58,974 nt of DNA from Bacteroidota bacterium (lineage in GTDB: Bacteria > Bacteroidota > Bacteroidia > 2-12-FULL-35-15), in the NCBI GenBank assembly GCA_003151815.1, contig PLYN01000019.1:3511-62484 (forward strand), given 5' to 3'. The notes under the pieces were generated by a model. That model was not told the origin of the DNA, made no database searches, and worked only from the letters and a program-made list of their open reading frames with translations. Positions 1 to 8,977 of the stretch are shown here, in pieces. Made by a program: the position numbers and the translations under genes. Each line of letters begins with the position of its first letter. The first letter of the stretch is position 1.

Positions 1-2
1 CC

Positions 3-3000
3 CGTGGAATAGGTGGTTTAGGTGTAGGACAACCCGGATATGGTAGTCCATCTCCGGGAGGTTTAACTACTGCCGGTCGCGGACAAATTAAATATAGAGG
101 CGGAGCTGGGGCCTCCGGTATATTATGGCCTGGAGGAAGTGGAGGGTCATCTGCCGGATCAGCCGCTAATGGTTGTGATGCACCAGTTCCTACAGATGGC
201 TCACAAAATCATTCAAGTGCAACCTGCACTGGTCCAACAGGATCAGGAGCCGGAGGTGCAGGAGGAGCTTCCAATGGGGGGAGTGCTACTGGAAGTATTA
301 GTGGAAATTGTAATACATGGCTGGCGGTTGCCGGCGCAATTCCGGGAGGCGGCGGTGGCGGCGGGACTAATGCCTGCGATCAACCCGGTCAACCAGGTGC
401 GAGTGGACAAGTGAAACTTATCTACGGACCTTCATTGCCGGTATTTATTACTGCGAACTCTGCCACTATTTGCAATGGACAATCGGTTATCTTAAAAGCG
501 AATTCAGATTTTCCTGTTAGTTATAAATGGTCAACAGGTGCAACGATAGATTCTATAACAGTTTCACCAACTACAAATACTACTTATACAGTTACGGATG
601 TAACCGGTTGTGCATCCCCTATAACTGTATCGGTTACTGTTAATGCTGCATTTGCAGCTTCTGCAACTTCTGCAACTATTTGTAGCGGACAATCTGCAAC
701 ACTAACCGCTACAGGTGCTACATCGTATTTGTGGTCAACAGGAGCAACTACAAATACTCTTAATGATTCTCCGGCTTCTACCACAACTTATTCTGTTACA
801 GCTACTAAAAATGGGTGTTCTATTCCGCTTACCGGAACTATTACTGTTAATTCTTCCACTTCTTTAAGTGTTAACTCCGCATCTATTTGTTCCGGGCAAA
901 CGGCTATACTCAATGCAAGTGGAGCAACAACCTATTCCTGGGCACCAGGCACCTCGCTTTCAACAACTACAGGAGCAAGCGTAACTTCAACTCCTGCTGC
1001 TACTATAACCTATACGGTAACCGGAACTTCTAGTGGTTGTAGTAGTACGGGTATATCTACTGTTACAGTTACCTCTATACCAACTTCCGATGCGGGTGGT
1101 GATATAACCATATGTTCGGGAACAACAGGTAATATAGGTGCTGCGTCAGTTTCAGGATACAGTTATTTATGGTCTCCGGTAACTGGGTTAAGTGACCCAA
1201 CCATATCAAATCCTACTGTTACTTTAACTAATAATACAGCAAGTTCTATACTTTCTTCCTACACAGTTACAACAACAACAGGATGTACTTCTACGGATGT
1301 CGTAAATGTTATGGTTAACCCTCAGGATGATCCAACGTTTAGTTATGCAAGCGCTGCTTATTGCGCACCTAGTAGTGATACGCCAGTTAAAACAACACCC
1401 GGAACAGGAACGTTCTCTATTAATCCTGCTACTAACTTAGCCATAACACCAAGCACAGGATTCATTGATATAACAGCTGGCACTAACGTGGGACATTATG
1501 TGGTGATGTTAACTACTGCAGACGCTTGTCCTAATACATACACTGTAGGTTTAGATGTTGTTGCTAATCCGGATGCTACATTTAATTATTCAGCGCCGGC
1601 CTATTGCATCAATGCAACAAATCCTACGATCACACAACCTTCAGGATCCACTCTGGGAACTTTTTCGGCAAGTCCCGTGGGATTGATATTTATTAGTACC
1701 GCTACCGGTGAAATTAATTTAGCAGCGAGTGCTCCGAATACCTATACAGTTACGAACACCATTCCGGCAAGAGGAGGTTGTTTAGCTACCAGTCAGGTTA
1801 CTACCATTACTATTAATGCACTACCAACTGTTACAGTAAGTTCAACAACTGTATGTGCAGGGATAGCAGGAACGATCACTGCAAGTGGTGCAGCGTCTTA
1901 TACTTGGTCGGGAGGTTTTCCTGCAGGAACTTCTTTAACAGATACTCCGGGATCAACAACTCCTTATACTGTTACCGGTACCACAAACGGCTGTTCTAAT
2001 ATTGCTACGGGTATTATTAATGTTACTTCTAACCCCACTGTAACAGTAACAAACTCAAATAACTGTGCAGGGATACCGCAAACGATAACAGCATCAGGTG
2101 CAACAAGTTATACTTGGTCAGGCGGAGGTGTACCATCAGGTACGGGGAATCAAGACTTAACAGATAGTCCGGTAGTACCATCTACCAGTTATATTGTAAC
2201 AGGTACAACAAATAGTTGTTCAGGTTCTGCTACCGGAACTATTGTGGTAGATCCAAGTCCGTCGGTTACAGTTACTAACTCGACAGCTTGTCTTGGTTTT
2301 CCTGCTACATTAACAGCTATTCCGGCAAACAACGTCTCATTGGTATGGTCATCCGGCGAAACTACAATTTCCATTACAAAGACTCCCGTTGCAACGGGTG
2401 CTACAACCTATACGATAACTGTTGCAGGAACTAATCCGGCTTGTATTGACACAGCGATCGCTACTATTTTTGTTAATCCTAATCCGGTTGTTACAGTTAT
2501 TTCTTCACCGGCAGTTTGTTTAGGAACAACCAGTACATTAACAGCTTCAGGCCCTGCAACTGTATATTCTTGGTCTCCGGGAGGTTCTACCTTAAACCCT
2601 TTTACGGTTGTTGGTGCATTGGGATCGGTTGTATATACTGTAACCGGAACAGTGACTGCTACAGGGTGTATCGGAACTCAAACCGGAACAGTAACTGTTA
2701 ATCCTATACCGACAGTTACTGTTAACGATGCCACTATTTGTGCCGGACAAACAGCTACGCTTAATGCCAGTGGTGCAACTACTTATGCATGGTCTCCGAA
2801 TATTGGTGCAACAGCATCCGTGTCTATTACTCCGGCAACAACTACTCCATACACTGTTACAGGAACTGCAATAGGTTGTTTGAATACAGCTGTTTCTATT
2901 GTTACCGTAAATCCATTACCGATCGTTACAGTTAATAACGCATCTATATGCGCAGGCTCTACTACTACATTAACCGCTAGTGGTGCGGCCACATATAGTT

Positions 3001-3644
3001 GGCTTCCGGGTGGTGGTGTAGGAGCTTCTATAAATGTAAGCCCAAGTGTAAATACGCCTTATATTGTTGTTGGTACTTCTCTTGCAAATTGTACAGGGTC
3101 AGCTTTGGGAACGGTTACAGCTAATCCATTACCTGTTGCGGCTTTTTCTATCCCTAAAAAAATAAAATTGAGTGAGGCAGATATTACGTTTATAGATCAT
3201 TCGACCAACGCAAATACATGGTTATGGGATTTTGGTGATACTGCAACTTCTACTATGCAAAATCCACAACACCAATATGCTGATACCGGATTGTATACTA
3301 TTTGTCTGAAAGTTATTTCGAATGGTTGTGTAGATCGTATTTGCCATGATATAAAGATCATTCCTGATGTGTTGATCTATATTCCAAATGCATTTAGTCC
3401 TGATGGAGATGGCTTAAATGAAGAATTTGGATTTAAAGGTTCAGGTATAGTACCTGATATTGAATTCCGAATATTTGATCGTTGGGGTGAACAGGTATTC
3501 TTTACTACTGATATAAAAGAAATGTGGAAAGGTGATAAGAATGGAGTTCCTTGTCCGCCGGATGTATATGTCTATTCAATAGTTATAAAAGACAGTAATG
3601 GAAGGGATAAGAAATTTATGGGACATGTTAATTTGATAAGATAG
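3..3644 (+). CDS. T9SS-secreted glycine-rich repeat adhesin, 5' end outside window
   Basis: The frame is open from the first in-frame codon, so the gene enters from the left and its signal peptide is not visible. A GTG at 411 is an internal valine, not a start. The first ~135 visible residues are glycine-rich. They are followed by about a dozen Ig-like repeats of 70-100 residues with the recurring pattern xxTICSGQxATLTASGA...YxW...TYTVTGTxxGC. A PKD domain (WLWDFGD) starts near partial residue 1046. The last ~85 residues are a gliding-motility-associated type B sorting domain (IPNAFSPDGDG, FDRWGEQVF, ending NLIR). Such proteins are exported by the type IX system and attached to or released from the cell surface; an adhesin role is inferred. 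The layout (Gly-rich, repeats, PKD, CTD) matches the 2489-residue protein at 12446-19915. Confidence 0.85.
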   Translation, partial: RGIGGLGVGQPGYGSPSPGGLTTAGRGQIKYRGGAGASGILWPGGSGGSSAGSAANGCDAPVPTDGSQNHSSATCTGPTGSGAGGAGGASNGGSATGSISGNCNTWLAVAGAIPGGGGGGGTNACDQPGQPGASGQVKLIYGPSLPVFITANSATICNGQSVILKANSDFPVSYKWSTGATIDSITVSPTTNTTYTVTDVTGCASPITVSVTVNAAFAASATSATICSGQSATLTATGATSYLWSTGATTNTLNDSPASTTTYSVTATKNGCSIPLTGTITVNSSTSLSVNSASICSGQTAILNASGATTYSWAPGTSLSTTTGASVTSTPAATITYTVTGTSSGCSSTGISTVTVTSIPTSDAGGDITICSGTTGNIGAASVSGYSYLWSPVTGLSDPTISNPTVTLTNNTASSILSSYTVTTTTGCTSTDVVNVMVNPQDDPTFSYASAAYCAPSSDTPVKTTPGTGTFSINPATNLAITPSTGFIDITAGTNVGHYVVMLTTADACPNTYTVGLDVVANPDATFNYSAPAYCINATNPTITQPSGSTLGTFSASPVGLIFISTATGEINLAASAPNTYTVTNTIPARGGCLATSQVTTITINALPTVTVSSTTVCAGIAGTITASGAASYTWSGGFPAGTSLTDTPGSTTPYTVTGTTNGCSNIATGIINVTSNPTVTVTNSNNCAGIPQTITASGATSYTWSGGGVPSGTGNQDLTDSPVVPSTSYIVTGTTNSCSGSATGTIVVDPSPSVTVTNSTACLGFPATLTAIPANNVSLVWSSGETTISITKTPVATGATTYTITVAGTNPACIDTAIATIFVNPNPVVTVISSPAVCLGTTSTLTASGPATVYSWSPGGSTLNPFTVVGALGSVVYTVTGTVTATGCIGTQTGTVTVNPIPTVTVNDATICAGQTATLNASGATTYAWSPNIGATASVSITPATTTPYTVTGTAIGCLNTAVSIVTVNPLPIVTVNNASICAGSTTTLTASGAATYSWLPGGGVGASINVSPSVNTPYIVVGTSLANCTGSALGTVTANPLPVAAFSIPKKIKLSEADITFIDHSTNANTWLWDFGDTATSTMQNPQHQYADTGLYTICLKVISNGCVDRICHDIKIIPDVLIYIPNAFSPDGDGLNEEFGFKGSGIVPDIEFRIFDRWGEQVFFTTDIKEMWKGDKNGVPCPPDVYVYSIVIKDSNGRDKKFMGHVNLIR

Positions 3645-4968
3645 GATAGGATACGTTGGACATTAACTTCAATACCAGTATTTATCATTACACCTCATCC
3701 TTACAAACGTTTAGAGACCTTTTTGATAAATTTTCTGAACTACCCAAATCTTCAAGTGAAACATGAAAGTCATTAATATTCATAAAAAGGAGTATTGCTG
3801 ATAAATTTATAAGCAATAATAGTGATTTAAATCCCTATTTAAAGTTTTCCGTTCAGAATATTTAATCCTTTCTTAATAAACTCTTTAGCTTCGGCAACCT
3901 CATTTTCGGAGATTATCCCACCTTCGGTAGGAACAAATAATGACACCAGCAGAATTTAAAACAGGGCTTAGAGAGATTAAGGAAAGCTTGAGAAATATAA
4001 CAATTCAATTTGCTACATGGGGAAGTGTAAGGCCATACCATACCTGTTTTGTCTTCAATCAAATCGCAAATGGTGTAAGAGCTATAACTCCTGAAAGTGT
4101 TTATCAATAAGACAAATAACTAAATACTATTTTTTTTAATCCTAACAAATATAGTCTTTTTTGAACTTGCAGAAATTAAAAAGGCTAAAAAACACTTTAC
4201 ACTACCATCTAAAACCACTATTTCATTTATTTTAGCAGATGCGCCATAATCTATATTACCCCCATTTCTCCATGACACTGCCTTATTTCAGGACGATACA
4301 ATCTACAAAAAAACCTTGTAAGACCTTATTTTCCTAATCATTTTAACACTTATTTTACATTTAACAATTCATAACGGATGTTTTCCGAGTATTTTTTGCA
4401 TTAAATCATCAGAAATATTTCCGATTCCCGCCAAATCCTAAACTTTTATTTGGAATAATTCGCCTTTTTCAAAAAAATATTATGTTTCCCAACGTATTGT
4501 TTTAAATCTAAAATCTTTCCTGATGTTTTTTTGTATTTAATTTGTAAATTTTTTTTTCGTACAATATAAAGCATAGTTTTTTTAAAATCACAATTAACAC
4601 TACACGAAACAACAAGTATATTTTTATTTCAGATTTATTTTTAAAAAATAATTTTCAAAACAAATCTCCTTTGCAATTTTTTTTGATGGTTGGGATAATC
4701 TTTAGATTGAAACAAGTAGTTACAATATGTTTTTAAAATAAGATTAGATGATTGTCATCATAAATATAAACTCGTTTTTTATTTGAAAGAATTGTAGAAA
4801 TAAATAATGTAAAAAGAAAAAATGATTTACATTTTAGAAGTAAAACTGAAAAAGACTTTGGTAATATGGCATAACCTAATTAACACCAAAACCTTTTCAG
4901 CAGAAATGTATAAAAAACATTAAGAGAAAGATATAATTGATAAGACCTACAAGTGTAGCAGGAATAAT
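3645..4968. other. AT-rich gap with decayed coding traces
   Basis: About 1.3 kb between the adhesin and the integrase cassette. It is strongly AT-rich with long T and A runs. Besides the small frame at 3940-4110, a protein-like stretch can be read on the minus strand near 4125-4290 (WRNGGNIDYGASAKINEIV), without a clear start. I recognise no family, RNA gene or insertion-sequence end. It looks like a decayed region at the edge of a mobile element. Confidence 0.4.
3940..4110 (+). CDS. small hypothetical protein (56 aa)
   Basis: An ATG-initiated frame encodes 56 residues starting MTPAEFKTGLREIKESLRN and ending ESVYQ. The amino-acid composition is protein-like, with an amphipathic N-terminal helix, unlike the surrounding AT-rich filler. 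No ribosome-binding site or family is recognisable. It could be a fragment of an accessory protein of the adjacent integrase cassette, or chance. Confidence 0.25.
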   Translation: MTPAEFKTGLREIKESLRNITIQFATWGSVRPYHTCFVFNQIANGVRAITPESVYQ

Positions 4969-5166
4969 TTAGCACATGCTGTTTACTTGCACAGAAATTA
5001 TTTCAAGTTCTGCCAACAAATCTAAGGTGATTTCATATTCAATAGCAACTCTATCTGATCTACGTGCTGTAATGTGTATTTTTTTAAAAAAAGGAAGAAG
5101 CGTTTCTTGTAAGAATAGTAATGGAAAAAAATTTTCAAGCGTTTTTTTAGAATAATCAGAATTCAA
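4969..5166 (-). CDS. small hypothetical protein (65 aa), doubtful
   Basis: Open frame of 65 residues beginning MNSDYSKKTLENFFPLLFLQ and containing a plausible beta/alpha stretch (RSDRVAIEYEITLDLLAELE). No family is recognised. It lies between two copies of a 13-base direct repeat (4686-4698 and 5177-5189) and upstream of the integrase cassette. Coding status is uncertain because the region is AT-rich. Confidence 0.2.
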   Translation of the reverse strand: MNSDYSKKTLENFFPLLFLQETLLPFFKKIHITARRSDRVAIEYEITLDLLAELEIISVQVNSMC

Positions 5167-5337
5167 AATGCTTTTTATGGTTGGGATAAAGGATATTTTA
5201 GAAGATTTTTAAATCCTTCTCTATTATGATAACACAAAATGATTAGTTTTTTCTATCATCGCAGCAGAGTTGACGAGGTATTACAAAAAAACTTCGGTGG
5301 AAAAAGCCGACCATCGTTTTGAAAAGTTTTTTTAAGG

Positions 5338-5721
5338 TCAAATGCTATGGTGTTCCTTATTTTCTTTTTCTGTTCGTTCTTGGTTTTCTCTTTTCAAATT
5401 TTCAAATGAAGTCTTAATCCATTCCTGAAGATCCTTTACAGCATCACTTATTATTGGTTCTTCATTATTCTGAATTGATATAGATGAAACATTTTGTTCA
5501 TTCTGTTTAACTTGATTACCTTTTTGTTGTTCCCTCAATTGATACCTTTTGAATTGCTCCTCATCGTATCTTTTCTGTTTTTCCCTTTCTTCTTGCCAAT
5601 ACTTTTTCTGCCGTTCTATGCATGCAAGCACGCGGCAACTGGTTGAGCAATATTTTGCATCACTTCGTTTACTTACAAAAACATATTTACAGTGCAAACA
5701 GAGTTGAGTATGGCTTATCAT
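5338..5721 (-). CDS. zinc-ribbon/coiled-coil accessory protein of the integrase cassette
   Basis: 127 residues. The N-terminus has a compact cysteine cluster, CxxC at residues 8-11 and CSTSC at about 26-30, spaced like a treble-clef or zinc-ribbon metal site. A long charged helix rich in K, E, Q and R follows (about residues 36-75), probably a coiled coil, and then a second charged helix at the C-terminus. It is the last gene of a minus-strand run that starts with a tyrosine recombinase. Short Cys-containing proteins next to an excisionase-like gene are common in Bacteroidota integrative elements. The function (DNA binding or element regulation) is inferred from context only. Confidence 0.55.
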   Translation of the reverse strand: MISHTQLCLHCKYVFVSKRSDAKYCSTSCRVLACIERQKKYWQEEREKQKRYDEEQFKRYQLREQQKGNQVKQNEQNVSSISIQNNEEPIISDAVKDLQEWIKTSFENLKRENQERTEKENKEHHSI

Positions 5722-5757
5722 TGGTGTAAATTTGAAAAAGATGCTGATTCCATTTTT

Positions 5758-6132
5758 TTATTTTGGATTATTTTTTTTCCATGATTTTTTTGTTCGGGGA
5801 TTCTGTAAACAATAATTAGCTGCTTCGGTTTCCAAATCGGATTGCGTTCTTACTTTCCCCTCTTTTAACCAGCTATCCAATTCCTGCATTCGGAAATATA
5901 ATTTCTTACCCTTCTTAAAATGAGGGATTCTCCGTTTGCAGGTCTTTTCATAAAGAGTAGCTACTTTTAATTTTAAATAATCGGCAGCCTGTTTTACATC
6001 CAGTACCTCATCCATGCTGCCATTCCCATTTTTATTTTCTTTGGTGTCTTCACTTACTGCTTCCTTTACAGCAGATTTAATGAGCGTTTTCAGCTCATCC
6101 ATTGTTACCGATATAAGTAATGATTGTTCCAT
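5758..6132 (-). CDS. excisionase-family helix-turn-helix protein
   Basis: 124 residues. Residues ~45-95 form a MerR/excisionase-type winged helix: DVKQAADYLKLKVATLYE, then IPHFKKGKKLYFRMQELDSWL. This is the classic 'target-gene column, helix-turn-helix, wing, strand' pattern of HTH_17 proteins. The N-terminal 40 residues are charged and may be an oligomerisation segment. In integrative elements such proteins bind attachment sites and bias the integrase toward excision. It lies in the same transcription direction as the integrase, with only ~36 bases to the next cassette gene. The family assignment is good; the excisionase role is inferred. Confidence 0.7.
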   Translation of the reverse strand: MEQSLLISVTMDELKTLIKSAVKEAVSEDTKENKNGNGSMDEVLDVKQAADYLKLKVATLYEKTCKRRIPHFKKGKKLYFRMQELDSWLKEGKVRTQSDLETEAANYCLQNPRTKKSWKKNNPK

Positions 6133-6223
6133 GCTTTATTCTTTTGTTTTATTTATCATGTTAATAGTTATTTATATTTATATAATTAAATAACATATTG
6201 TGTAAAAAAATATACTTGCTCTA

Positions 6224-7012
6224 TTATGTTTTTTTCTTTTTAATTATCTGACTGTATTTCTGCTCTATTTTTTCTATTTCCTTGATTTTTTCATCTACTG
6301 CTTTATCAATTAGTTTATGAATGCTGTTAATAAGTTCCGGCTTGCGTTTAAATACCTTCGTTAAAAAAAGGTTGAGTTCCTTTTTATAGCTGCCATCTAA
6401 CCAATCTATCACAGTAGGAAAGTTATATGTGTTTCCACCGAGTAGTTCTTCATTGAATTTTTGATATGTTTCTATTTCTTGGTGTAGGTTTGTATCAAGA
6501 ATCTGAAAAAAATTATCGAATACCATTCCTGCTACTTTATATAAACGTAATACTGTATTAAAGGAATCATTTTTATTTAGGTTGAGGGCATGGTGTAATT
6601 TATTTTTGGTTTTTAAAATGGCTATTCTTAATTTTGGTTTTAGATATTTTTCGAGCGTGGTATGGATAGAAGTGGCATATATCTCGTATTTGTCTTTTAG
6701 TCCTTTCATATCGTATTCATCCTCGTTGGATAAATGGGAGATTTCATAGCGGATTACCTTTGTAATAAGCTTTTCTTCAAAAGCCATTAGTCCCCTGTCG
6801 TTTTCTTCTACATCTTTTAAATCAGTATAGAACTCACCATAATTACTTCTAAACTGCATGTTCTTCCGGTTATAGGTGATATACAGATACAGTGGATAAG
6901 CGGGTATTTCTTTTCCGTTTGCCTGTGTGGTAGCTTCCGGTTGTACTTGCTTTTGCAGAAAGAAACGGACGGTTATTTTCTTGGGCTTACTTGTATTTTT
7001 TAGTGCTTTCAT
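6224..7012 (-). CDS. hypothetical protein of the integrase cassette
   Basis: 262 residues, mostly alpha-helical and lysine-rich at both ends, with no signal peptide or membrane span. The N-terminal ~60 residues (KKITVRFFLQKQ..., YPLYLYITYNRKNMQFRSNYG) have the strand pattern of the arm-DNA-binding domain found at the start of Bacteroidota tyrosine recombinases, but no catalytic domain follows. It may therefore bind the same arm sites as the neighbouring integrase. The rest is not recognised. It is co-directional with the integrase, 99 bases downstream of it. Confidence 0.5.
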   Translation of the reverse strand: MKALKNTSKPKKITVRFFLQKQVQPEATTQANGKEIPAYPLYLYITYNRKNMQFRSNYGEFYTDLKDVEENDRGLMAFEEKLITKVIRYEISHLSNEDEYDMKGLKDKYEIYATSIHTTLEKYLKPKLRIAILKTKNKLHHALNLNKNDSFNTVLRLYKVAGMVFDNFFQILDTNLHQEIETYQKFNEELLGGNTYNFPTVIDWLDGSYKKELNLFLTKVFKRKPELINSIHKLIDKAVDEKIKEIEKIEQKYSQIIKKKKT

Positions 7013-7111
7013 ACTACAAAGATATAAAAGTTATTTAATATACAAAATATAAATAACATATTTATTAACAAACGGAATTAAAAGGAACATAATAACCTGC
7101 CCTTCTATTCG

Positions 7112-8263
7112 CTATTTCTTTTTGCTTTTTTTAGCAGAAAGAGTTAATGTAGGAATTTTGGATACCGCATCGTATTTCCTCTGGTCGCTTACTTTGGCAT
7201 ATACGGTGGTGGTTTTAATATCCCTGTGTCCCAAGAGCTTGGATACCGTATAAAGGTCTATTCCCTGATCGAGGGACATGGTAGCAAAGGTATGCCTTCC
7301 GGTATGGAAAGTGAGGTTCTTGTTTATTTCTGCTTGTTCTGCCCATCGTTTAAGATTTTTTCTTGCCCAAGCGTAATTTCCTTGTTTATACTTTGGATTT
7401 TTTCCTACCAATGCAGGAAATACAAAAGGAGACTTGTCTTTCAATTCTTTGGCTTGCTTTTTTCTTTCTTTTAATATTGTTACCGCTTGTTCGGATAGGG
7501 GCAGGTATTCTATGTCTTCTGTTTTTTCCTGTTGAAAGTTAATCACCCAAGTTTCTTTACTCCCAATTTGTTTGGTGGAAATGTCCGTCCATTTGAGAGG
7601 AAAGATATCGCTCCAACGCATTCCGCAGAAGGCGGATAATAAATACGCTTGTTTAACCTGCGGATGAACATTTTTAGTTGTGGTATTTACAAGGATTTGC
7701 AATTCCTTTAGTTCGATATGTGTACGTTTAGTAGCTTTATTGCGCAGACGTTGGGACTTGGGTATTTCATTTAAGGGATTGTGTTTGATAATCTTTTGTT
7801 CTATGGATCTGCTCATGGCTGTTTTGAAAGCATTCATAATATAGGCAACAGAATTGTGTTTCAAATAGGATTGCAGCCATTTTTGAAAACTCATCAGCCA
7901 GTCGTAGTTAAGGTCATTGAAAGTCAGGCTTTCTTCTTCGCAGTATTCCTTGAGCCGGGATAAGACACGCAGGTAACTGGTAGAATTTTTTCCATCCTTA
8001 CTCAGCTTTTCTAAAAATACTATCACATCTGCTTGGGATTTCTTTTTATCCACTAATCCATTTTCCTGAACGAGCAATTCGTATTCTCTTTGAGAGCGTA
8101 TTTTCTCGGCGACTTCTTTTTTTTCTTTATCTTCGGTGCTAAGTCGTTTGTTAGGAATGTGAATATTTAAAAACTCGTAGCTGCGTTTTTTATTGTGGTA
8201 GATGTCCAAATAGAGGGATACCCTCTTTTGGTCTATGGGTTTTTCTCGGAGAACGACACTCAT
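7112..8263 (-). CDS. tyrosine-type site-specific recombinase (integrase)
   Basis: 383 residues, full length for Bacteroidota element integrases. An N-terminal arm-type strand domain (residues 1-60, LYLDIYHNKKRSYEFLNI) is followed by a SAM-like core-binding helix bundle (~75-175) and the catalytic domain. The active-site set is visible: R216 in CGMRWSDI, H320-T-G-R323, H346 in LLGHRD and the nucleophile Y355 in TTTVYAKV. It should catalyse integration and excision of the small cassette it heads. No attachment-site pair could be recognised by eye. Confidence 0.9.
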   Translation of the reverse strand: MSVVLREKPIDQKRVSLYLDIYHNKKRSYEFLNIHIPNKRLSTEDKEKKEVAEKIRSQREYELLVQENGLVDKKKSQADVIVFLEKLSKDGKNSTSYLRVLSRLKEYCEEESLTFNDLNYDWLMSFQKWLQSYLKHNSVAYIMNAFKTAMSRSIEQKIIKHNPLNEIPKSQRLRNKATKRTHIELKELQILVNTTTKNVHPQVKQAYLLSAFCGMRWSDIFPLKWTDISTKQIGSKETWVINFQQEKTEDIEYLPLSEQAVTILKERKKQAKELKDKSPFVFPALVGKNPKYKQGNYAWARKNLKRWAEQAEINKNLTFHTGRHTFATMSLDQGIDLYTVSKLLGHRDIKTTTVYAKVSDQRKYDAVSKIPTLTLSAKKSKKK

Positions 8264-8464
8264 ATTAAGATTGTTTTTTAGTTAAAAAAAGCTCTTTGTA
8301 TGGTAACAACAGAGTAACAAAAGTAACAAAAAAATGGAGAAAATTGAAAAAAGGTCTAAAATTATTAATTCTTTAAATGCCTATATTTAAAGGTATTTTA
8401 TTGTAGTTTATTCTGTTCTATTATATGCGATACTGTTTAAAATTTAAACAGGCTCTTAATTAAA

Positions 8465-8935
8465 TTACTTTTTAAAAGTTTTGTTATTCAGATGTTTTTT
8501 TCTTAGCTCATAGCTGATAATGGCAGGGATGTAAAAGGTAACATCTGCTGCAATCTTCGCTATAAAAATACCCAGAGATAAATTACCAAGCAGTATTGGT
8601 AAATAATACATAAGTGCCGGTCGGATAAAAAAGCTGTCTATTACTTCAGCAATGCCAAATTCAAGAGCAAGCTCTTTTAAATTTTCCAGAAAATTTCTTT
8701 TAGTATACTCCAGTCCGATAAAGTGACAAGTTTTCCGAGTTTGTATAATATCGCTGATAAGGATATAACCAAAGTAGGAAATGTTGCCTCCCCAGGTTCC
8801 TGCAAACGCAGTAGTAATATAATTACAGGTGAGTCGGTAGGTAATACCGGCGGCAAGCAATGTTATAATTACAGATAGTATTTCTGCCGGCAGATACCTC
8901 CAGACCCATTCCCGTATTTTTTGTTTCATGATCAA
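8465..8935 (-). CDS. four-pass integral membrane protein of the diaminopropane operon
   Basis: 156 residues with about four hydrophobic segments (near 17-37, 47-63, 105-121 and 123-143) separated by short charged loops, including the loop TRKTCHFIGLEYTKRN. The C-terminus is basic (KKHLNNKTFKK). I do not recognise a family with confidence. It is the third gene of the minus-strand unit with the aminotransferase and decarboxylase, 42 bases after the latter, so a role in the product's handling (for example polyamine or siderophore-precursor transport) is possible but purely contextual. Confidence 0.6.
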   Translation of the reverse strand: MIMKQKIREWVWRYLPAEILSVIITLLAAGITYRLTCNYITTAFAGTWGGNISYFGYILISDIIQTRKTCHFIGLEYTKRNFLENLKELALEFGIAEVIDSFFIRPALMYYLPILLGNLSLGIFIAKIAADVTFYIPAIISYELRKKHLNNKTFKK

Positions 8936-8977
8936 AAATTATCAGTTTGTTTCTGTGACTCTTAATATTTTTAAAGC

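Larger units (their letters stand above)
5338..8263 (-). mobile_element. small integrase-led integrative element or remnant
   Basis: Four co-directional minus-strand genes: tyrosine recombinase, hypothetical protein with an arm-like domain, excisionase-like HTH protein and Zn-ribbon protein. No replication, mobilisation or cargo genes are present, so this is either a minimal element or the integrase end of a larger one that has decayed into the AT-rich gap at 3645-4968. The ends are not defined; the coordinates cover only the gene block. Confidence 0.6.

Noticed and set aside
139-414. 91-residue frame overlapping the glycine-rich region
   Set aside because: It is an alternative frame of the adhesin's low-complexity part, without protein-like composition of its own.
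411-3644. GTG at 411 as the start of the first adhesin
   Set aside because: The frame is open to the left edge and encodes a continuous glycine-rich domain like that of the giant adhesin, so 411 is internal.
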